Shown one piece after another: positions 1-5,945 of a stretch of 5,945 nt of DNA. The notes beneath the pieces were generated by a model, which was not told where the DNA came from, did no database searches, and saw only the letters and a program-made list of their open reading frames with translations. A program made the translations under genes and the position numbers. Origin of the DNA: Pseudomonadota bacterium (GTDB taxonomy: Bacteria > Pseudomonadota > Gammaproteobacteria > Steroidobacterales > Steroidobacteraceae); contig JAJZLX010000763.1 of NCBI GenBank assembly GCA_021850555.1, forward strand, positions 1 through 5,945, in the 5' to 3' direction. Numbering within the stretch: position 1 is the first letter of the stretch; each line of letters starts with the position of its first letter.

Positions 1-66
1 TCAACACCCGGCCGTGCCGGTCGATCAGCGCGGCAGCGGCGACCCGGATCGTTTCGCTCGCCGGGC

Positions 67-70
<4 letters not shown>
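1..70 (-). CDS. Probable Nudix (MutT-like) hydrolase, N-terminal 23 codons only
   Basis: Only the start of this gene is in the window; it continues past the left edge. Reading leftwards from a TTG at 70-68 gives a peptide whose core is [18 protein letters not shown]. This pattern, a first beta strand with alternating small hydrophobics, then a D-x-x-G-R-V-L turn, is how MutT/Nudix proteins begin. The Nudix box (GX5EX7REUXEEXGU) lies outside the window, so the family call rests on the N-terminus alone. No ATG or GTG lies in frame just upstream, so I take the TTG. It overlaps the secA stop codon (TTGA), implying translational coupling with secA. Family members of the MutT type hydrolyse 8-oxo-dGTP. 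In some gammaproteobacteria the protein carries a C-terminal thiamine-phosphate-synthase-like domain, which cannot be tested here. In pseudomonads argJ, as I recall, lies near this position; this N-terminus does not look like ArgJ. Confidence 0.5.
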
Positions 71-2841
<2,771 letters not shown>

Positions 2842-2898
2842 CTTGAGGTCCGCTTTACTGTGGTGTGCACCGCCCGACAGGCCGGCGCGGAGCCCGAT

Positions 2899-2928
2899 AT
2901 TCTACGCATTCGGGCGGCCCGGACCTAA
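2899..2928 (-). promoter_or_regulatory. Candidate sigma-70 promoter for secA
   Basis: On the minus strand the gap before secA contains TAGAAT (2904-2899), a 5-of-6 match to the -10 consensus TATAAT. It sits in an AT-rich patch within otherwise GC-rich DNA. A TG lies two bases upstream of it, one base off the extended -10 spacing. The best -35 at normal spacing is poor (TTAGGT at 2928-2923, 18-bp spacer, 2 of 6), so the call rests on the -10. Transcription would start near 2890, leaving a leader of about 50 nt before the TTG. The M23 gene upstream points the same way, so readthrough may also supply secA transcript. Confidence 0.3.
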
Positions 2929-2940
2929 TGGGTGGCCGGG

Positions 2941-2972
2941 GCGGCCGGAATCAGCCTGGCGCATCCGGCTGC
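2941..2972. repeat. Imperfect inverted repeat between the M23 peptidase gene and secA
   Basis: The arms GCGGCCGGA (2941-2949) and TCCGGCTGC (2964-2972) pair over nine positions, with one G-T wobble on the plus strand, which is an A-C mismatch on the minus strand. The loop is 14 nt. The element lies about 65 nt after the M23 stop codon and just upstream of the candidate secA promoter. No T-run follows on either strand, so it is not a standard intrinsic terminator. It could slow or end M23 transcription, stabilise its 3' end, or be chance in GC-rich DNA. Confidence 0.25.
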
Positions 2973-3036
2973 AGGCGGGACGGCGGGAAAGTGCGCCCGG
3001 GACGGACCGCGGCGACCTGAAGACCGGGGCGGCGCC

Positions 3037-4131
3037 TTAAGATCCGGATCGACGGCCACCGCTGAGCACCTGCGCCACGGAGAGCGCGTGCAGGCGGACG
3101 AAAGCGGCCGGATTGATCTCGATCCCGTCCTTGAGCACCTCGAAGTGCACGTGCGGACCGGTCGAGTACCCCGTGGAGCCGACCAGCGCGATGACGTCTC
3201 CCCGCTTGACCGTCTCGCCGACGTGCACCAGCACCTTTTCGGCGTGCCCGTAGCGGGTGGCATAGCCATCGCCGTGATCGATCTGAACCATGTTGCCGTA
3301 GCCGCCGCGCGGTCCGGCCCAGGTGACCACTCCGGCCGCGACCGCATGGATCGGGGTCCCCATGGGAGCGGCGAAATCGATGCCCTCGTGGAACTCCTCG
3401 TCCCCGGTGAACGGGTCGATGCGCTCCCCGAACGGCGAGGAGATCCAGCCCACCCGCACCGGCCGGCCCTCGGGGTGAATCTCCTGCCTCAGCTTGCGGG
3501 AGAGGATCACGTTCTCGAGCGCCGCGAGCTGCGAGGCGCGCAGATCGATCCGCCCCTCCAGCCGGCCGAGCAAAGCCGAGAGGCTGGGAATACCGGGCGT
3601 GGCGCCCGGGATGTCGGTCTCCGGTCCGCCCTGCGGAGGATTCTCGCCGAAATTGAACTCGCTGCTCGGCAGGCCCGCCATCGCCGAGAGACGCCGGCCC
3701 AGGGCATCGAGCCGCAGCATGTGCGCCTGCACGTCCCCGACCTGGATGGCGAGCGCCTGGGCACGGGCCTGCATCTGCGCCTTCAGGTCCGCGATCTGCT
3801 CACGCTGGCGGGACAGAACATCCATCCAGTGAGTGGTCTCGGCGAGCGCGAGATCGCCGCCGCTGCCGCGACCCAGCGACAAGCCCATGGCGAACGCGCC
3901 GCCGAGAATCGACAGCATCACCACGGCCATGCACGTGAGCATCAGCGGGTGGCGCAGATTGAGGTTGAGCAGGCGCGAACGGCCGTCCTTCGAAAACACC
4001 ACGACGCCCATGCCGCCGGTCGAGGATTCGAGCGTGACGTTGCGCAACGGCGCCAGACGTCCCAGCCCGCGCAGCGCCTGAGTCGCCCGGGAGCGCAGCG
4101 CGCGCCCGACGCTCATCGCAGCATGTTTCAC
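3037..4131 (-). CDS. Membrane-anchored M23 (LytM-type) metallopeptidase
   Basis: M23 enzymes are zinc endopeptidases that cut peptide cross-links in peptidoglycan. With the GTG start at 4131 the product has 364 residues. A basic cytoplasmic N-terminus of about 60 residues precedes one transmembrane helix (about 62-84, LMLTCMAVVMLSILGGAFAM). A heptad-rich, probably coiled-coil segment follows (about 100-154), then a Pro/Gly-rich spacer. The C-terminal LytM domain spans about 225-345. All zinc and catalytic positions are present: H248 and D252 (HEGID), H296 (RYGH), and H327 and H329 (GPHVHFEV). It is therefore probably active, unlike degenerate activators such as EnvC or NlpD. The reading frame stays open to 4239, but that start would overlap dciA. 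GTG codons at 4149 and 4143 and an ATG at 4116 are alternatives; I prefer 4131 because GGGG lies 6 nt upstream. Pseudomonads and xanthomonads carry a similar M23 gene before secA. The exact substrate is unknown. Confidence 0.92.
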   Translation of the reverse strand: MKHAAMSVGRALRSRATQALRGLGRLAPLRNVTLESSTGGMGVVVFSKDGRSRLLNLNLRHPLMLTCMAVVMLSILGGAFAMGLSLGRGSGGDLALAETTHWMDVLSRQREQIADLKAQMQARAQALAIQVGDVQAHMLRLDALGRRLSAMAGLPSSEFNFGENPPQGGPETDIPGATPGIPSLSALLGRLEGRIDLRASQLAALENVILSRKLRQEIHPEGRPVRVGWISSPFGERIDPFTGDEEFHEGIDFAAPMGTPIHAVAAGVVTWAGPRGGYGNMVQIDHGDGYATRYGHAEKVLVHVGETVKRGDVIALVGSTGYSTGPHVHFEVLKDGIEINPAAFVRLHALSVAQVLSGGRRSGS

Positions 4132-4213
4132 CGGCGACCCCACTCTCACTGTTCGATCTCTCGCGTAGACTTGGCGTATCGCTCGGGTTCCGTCCCAGGC
4201 CCGGCGGGCGACT
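4132..4213. promoter_or_regulatory. Divergent intergenic region between the M23 peptidase gene and dciA
   Basis: These 82 bp separate two genes read in opposite directions, so they should hold both promoters unless the M23 start lies further upstream (4143 or 4149). I see no strong sigma-70 pair on either strand. The only candidate boxes are weak: TAGACT (4166-4171) on the plus strand, a 4-of-6 -10 with no good -35. The patch 4150-4185 is less GC-rich than the surrounding coding DNA, as expected for a promoter region. The regulatory call follows from gene orientation, not from a recognised motif. Confidence 0.35.
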
Positions 4214-4570
4214 ATGCCCAAAATGCACGATCGGCACAAGCGCAGAAAACAGAGTTCGGCCGCGGTTCACGGCGGCGCGCGCTCCATCGGCGATCTGTTG
4301 AGCCGCAACGGGCCGGTTCTGTCGCGGATCGGCGACCAGAGCGCGCGCCAGGCGTTCTGGCGAGGTTGGTTGCAGACCCGTCTGCCGGCGGAGCTCGCCG
4401 CGCGGATCAGCGGCGTCATCGCGCGCGACGGCGTGCTCACCGTGTTTGCCGAGTCGGCCGCCTGGTCGGCGCGGCTGCGCTATGCGATCGAGGAGCTCGA
4501 TGCCCCGGTGCGCGAAGCCGATCCTGACATCAGGCGGCTGGCCGTGAAAGTGCTGCCGCGCAAATCCTGA
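4214..4570 (+). CDS. dciA: DciA-type helicase loader/operator (DUF721 family)
   Basis: DciA replaces DnaC in most bacteria and promotes loading of the replicative helicase DnaB onto DNA. The 118-residue product fits DUF721. A basic N-terminal tail (HDRHKRRK, residues 5-12) leads into the domain at about residue 24 (SIGDLL). The family pattern follows: an aromatic helix with FWRGW (48-52), then DGVLTVFAES-x-x-W (about 71-83), in which the strand DGxLxVxxxSxxW is the clearest family mark, then a helix SARLRYAIEEL and a final strand near LAVKVLP. The protein stops almost at the end of the domain. The start is ATG at 4214; a second ATG at 4223 is possible. It is the only plus-strand gene, divergent from the M23 gene and convergent with lpxC, 7 bp from its stop. 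A DUF721 gene next to lpxC and secA is also known in pseudomonads, which supports orthology. The family call is good; helicase loading is inferred from the family. Confidence 0.85.
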   Translation: MPKMHDRHKRRKQSSAAVHGGARSIGDLLSRNGPVLSRIGDQSARQAFWRGWLQTRLPAELAARISGVIARDGVLTVFAESAAWSARLRYAIEELDAPVREADPDIRRLAVKVLPRKS

Positions 4571-4581
4571 GTGTGCCTCAG
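4567..4581. repeat. Small inverted repeat covering the dciA and lpxC stop codons
   Basis: CTGAG (4567-4571) and CTCAG (4577-4581) form a perfect 5-bp stem with a 5-nt loop. The left arm contains the dciA stop TGA and the right arm contains the lpxC stop (TCA on the plus strand). A second, GC-only stem, GCCGGC-AGC-GCCGGC, lies at 4585-4599 inside the last lpxC codons. No T-run is present on either strand, so a role as a bidirectional terminator is only a guess. Confidence 0.25.
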
Positions 4582-5495
4582 CCGGCCGGCAGCGCCGGCG
4601 CCTCGATGTAGGAGATCGGCGCCTCCGCATACGACTCGAACGCCACTTCGTCCCAGGCGCCGGGCTCTGCCTGCAGCGCCCGCAGCAGTTTGTTGTTGAG
4701 CGCATGCCCGGACTTGTAGCCGCTGAACTCGCCGATCAGTCCGTGGCCGAGCAGGTACAGATCGCCGATCGCATCCAGGATCTTGTGTTTGACGAATTCG
4801 TCCTCGTAACGCAGACCGTCCTCGTTCAGCACCCGGAAGTCATCGAGCACGATGGCGTTATCGAGGTTGCCGCCGAGCGCCAGATTGTGCTCACGCAGCG
4901 TCTCGAGGTCGCGCAGAAAGCCGAAAGTGCGCGCCCGGCTGACCTCCTTCAGGAACGAAGTGGTCGAGAAATCCATCGAGGCCTTCTGTGCCCGGCGTTT
5001 GAACAGCGGATGATTGAACTCGATCTCGAAGTTGACCTTGAAGCCGTCGAATGGCGTGAACTCCGCCCACTTGTCCCCGTCGGTCACGCGCAGACGCTTC
5101 TTGATGCGGATGAAACGCTTGGGCACCCGCTGCTCTTCGATGCCGGCGGACTGCAACAGAAACACGAACGGCCCCGCGCTGCCGTCCATGATCGGCACCT
5201 CGGGGGCGGAAAGCTCCACCACCGCGTTGTCGATCCCGAGGCCGGCGAACGCCGACAGCAGGTGCTCTACGGTCGAGACGCGGGTCGACCCCTTGCACAG
5301 GGTGGTACCGAGCATGGTGTCGCCAACATTTTCCGCGCGGGCAGGCACTTCGGCCGGCGGCGGCAGATCGGTGCGGCGGAAGACGATCCCTGCATCGGCG
5401 CCCGCCGGGCGCAGGGTCATCAGCACCTTCTTGCCCGTATGCAGACCGACGCCGGTGGCGCGGATTGAATTCTTGAGCGTCCTTTGTCCGACCAT
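4578..5495 (-). CDS. lpxC: UDP-3-O-acyl-N-acetylglucosamine deacetylase LpxC
   Basis: LpxC removes the acetyl group from UDP-3-O-acyl-GlcNAc in the cytoplasm. It is a zinc-dependent reaction and the committed step of lipid A synthesis. The product has 305 residues, the same as E. coli LpxC, and is collinear with it. The N-terminus [20 protein letters not shown] (4-23) matches the family. Zinc ligands are H78 (in STVEHLLSA), H237 and D241 (in [15 protein letters not shown]). E77 is the likely general base and H264 ([11 protein letters not shown]) the second catalytic histidine. The motif [11 protein letters not shown] (101-111) is also intact. I place the start at ATG 5495, which gives MVGQRTL; the frame stays open upstream to a TTG at 5558, but those codons do not resemble LpxC. 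A GAGG lies very close to this ATG and an AGAAG a little further upstream. In enterics LpxC level is set by FtsH proteolysis through its C-terminal tail; the tail here (EAPALPAG) ends in small residues, which would suit such control. Confidence 0.99.
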   Translation of the reverse strand: MVGQRTLKNSIRATGVGLHTGKKVLMTLRPAGADAGIVFRRTDLPPPAEVPARAENVGDTMLGTTLCKGSTRVSTVEHLLSAFAGLGIDNAVVELSAPEVPIMDGSAGPFVFLLQSAGIEEQRVPKRFIRIKKRLRVTDGDKWAEFTPFDGFKVNFEIEFNHPLFKRRAQKASMDFSTTSFLKEVSRARTFGFLRDLETLREHNLALGGNLDNAIVLDDFRVLNEDGLRYEDEFVKHKILDAIGDLYLLGHGLIGEFSGYKSGHALNNKLLRALQAEPGAWDEVAFESYAEAPISYIEAPALPAG

Positions 5496-5625
5496 GCCTC
5501 GTTCTTCTGCGATCTTGATAAAACGCACCGGCACCCGCAGCCTGACCGGGACGCCCAATGGCGCGTTACCGTACCACAGGCGCCCTTTTTACTCCATTTC
5601 CCGCACCTTCCCGCCGTTCGGCGCA
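5496..5625 (-). promoter_or_regulatory. lpxC upstream region with a weak candidate promoter
   Basis: The stretch between the ftsZ-distal hairpin and the lpxC ATG should hold any lpxC promoter. On the minus strand TGGAGT and TACGGT are 17 bp apart (about 5593 to 5565), but each matches the sigma-70 consensus at only three positions. The short A-rich run between them (around 5586-5590) is the least GC-rich part. No operator, riboswitch or small gene is recognisable. Transcription from ftsZ past the hairpin may also reach lpxC. Confidence 0.2.
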
Positions 5626-5652
5626 CGCGGGTCCGGCCGGCCCGGACCCGCG
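5626..5652 (-). terminator. Perfect 11-bp GC hairpin after ftsZ, possible terminator or attenuator
   Basis: CGCGGGTCCGG (5626-5636) and CCGGACCCGCG (5642-5652) are exact reverse complements around a 5-nt loop. The stem starts 46 nt after the ftsZ stop and is the strongest inverted repeat I found in the window. A second stem, CCCGCC/GGCGGG (5671-5676 and 5693-5698), lies between it and ftsZ. Neither strand has a T-run after the stem, so it is not a textbook intrinsic terminator. It may give partial termination between the dcw operon and lpxC, or protect the ftsZ 3' end. I assign the minus strand because both neighbouring genes are read that way. Confidence 0.4.
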
Positions 5653-5698
5653 CCCAGGGCCCTCGAGGAGCCCGCCGGACCTTCAGCCCCGGGGCGGG

Positions 5699-5945
5699 TC
5701 AATCGGCCTGGCGACGCAGGAAGGCCGGGATATCGAGCAGCTCATCGGGCCCGAGATCCTGACGCAGCCCGTCACCCACCGCCCGCTGCCGCTGCACCGT
5801 CGGCCGATCGAGCCGCGCATAGTCGCTGCTCGAGGGCGGGCCGCGGCGCACCACCCGCATGGGCGGCTCGGTGCGTGTCTCACGCTGTGGCGTATGTTCG
5901 CGATGCGCTGCAGCCGCCACCTGGGGCCGCTCTGCCACCGCGGCG
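5699..5945 (-). CDS. ftsZ: Cell division protein FtsZ, C-terminal part only
   Basis: FtsZ is the tubulin-like GTPase that assembles the division ring. Only the last 82 codons, including the stop, are in the window; the GTPase core lies beyond the right edge. What remains is the variable linker and the conserved C-terminal peptide. The final residues, DELLDIPAFLRRQAD, match the E. coli ending (LDIPAFLRKQAD) closely. This peptide binds FtsA, ZipA, MinC and other partners. The linker is rich in Arg (12) over Asp/Glu (8), with alanine, proline and glutamine, as expected for a disordered and rapidly changing tether. ftsZ followed by lpxC on the same strand is the standard end of the gammaproteobacterial dcw cluster. 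The call is secure from the terminal peptide and from lpxC next door. Confidence 0.97.
   Translation of the reverse strand, partial: AAVAERPQVAAAAHREHTPQRETRTEPPMRVVRRGPPSSSDYARLDRPTVQRQRAVGDGLRQDLGPDELLDIPAFLRRQAD

Noticed and set aside
4132..4239. N-terminal extension of the M23 peptidase up to 4239
   Set aside because: It would overlap the start of the divergent dciA gene and remove the space for promoters. The added residues look like translated intergenic sequence.
2932..4527. A 531-codon open frame on the plus strand, opposite the M23 gene and overlapping dciA
   Set aside because: It is a shadow of the M23 gene and crosses dciA in a different frame. The product is Arg/Ala/His-rich with no family resemblance.
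4704..5468. A 254-codon open frame on the plus strand, opposite lpxC
   Set aside because: It is antisense to a certain lpxC and has no recognisable domain; high GC keeps stop codons rare in this frame.
5496..5558. N-terminal extension of LpxC by 21 residues from a TTG at 5558
   Set aside because: The ATG at 5495 gives exactly the E. coli-like N-terminus and length of 305; the extra codons do not resemble the family.

Overview
This window is a chromosomal housekeeping locus from a GC-rich gammaproteobacterium. It is the 3' end of the division and cell-wall (dcw) cluster running into secA. The evidence is the gene content and order ftsZ - lpxC - dciA(DUF721) - M23 peptidase - secA - Nudix hydrolase, together with a LpxC and SecA that align almost motif for motif with the Escherichia coli proteins. 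The order resembles the pseudomonad and xanthomonad layout, with a DUF721 gene and an M23 peptidase between lpxC and secA. It does not resemble the enteric layout, where secM sits there. The species cannot be fixed from sequence alone; Xanthomonadales, Nevskiales or Chromatiales-type lineages are plausible.

Layout from right to left, the direction of transcription of most genes: the 3' end of ftsZ (5699-5945, minus), with its conserved C-terminal peptide; a gap of about 200 bp with a perfect 11-bp GC hairpin (5626-5652); lpxC (4578-5495, minus); the small plus-strand gene dciA (4214-4570), tail to tail with lpxC at 7 bp; an 82-bp divergent gap; a membrane-anchored M23 (LytM) metallopeptidase (3037-4131, minus); a 195-bp gap with a candidate secA promoter; secA (67-2841, minus, TTG start); and the first 23 codons of a probable Nudix/MutT hydrolase (1-70, minus), whose TTG start overlaps the secA stop.

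Together these genes serve cell-envelope growth and the cell cycle: FtsZ for the division ring, LpxC for the committed step of lipid A synthesis, an M23 peptidase for peptidoglycan cleavage, SecA for protein export, DciA for loading the replicative helicase, and a Nudix enzyme possibly for nucleotide-pool cleaning. I see no mobile element, CRISPR array, rRNA or tRNA, and no previously undescribed system. The points worth a second look are small: the hairpins, the TTG starts, the short DciA, and the absence of a SecM-type gene before secA. Two very long plus-strand reading frames (about 286-2928 and 2932-4527) appear to be antisense shadows caused by high GC codon use.
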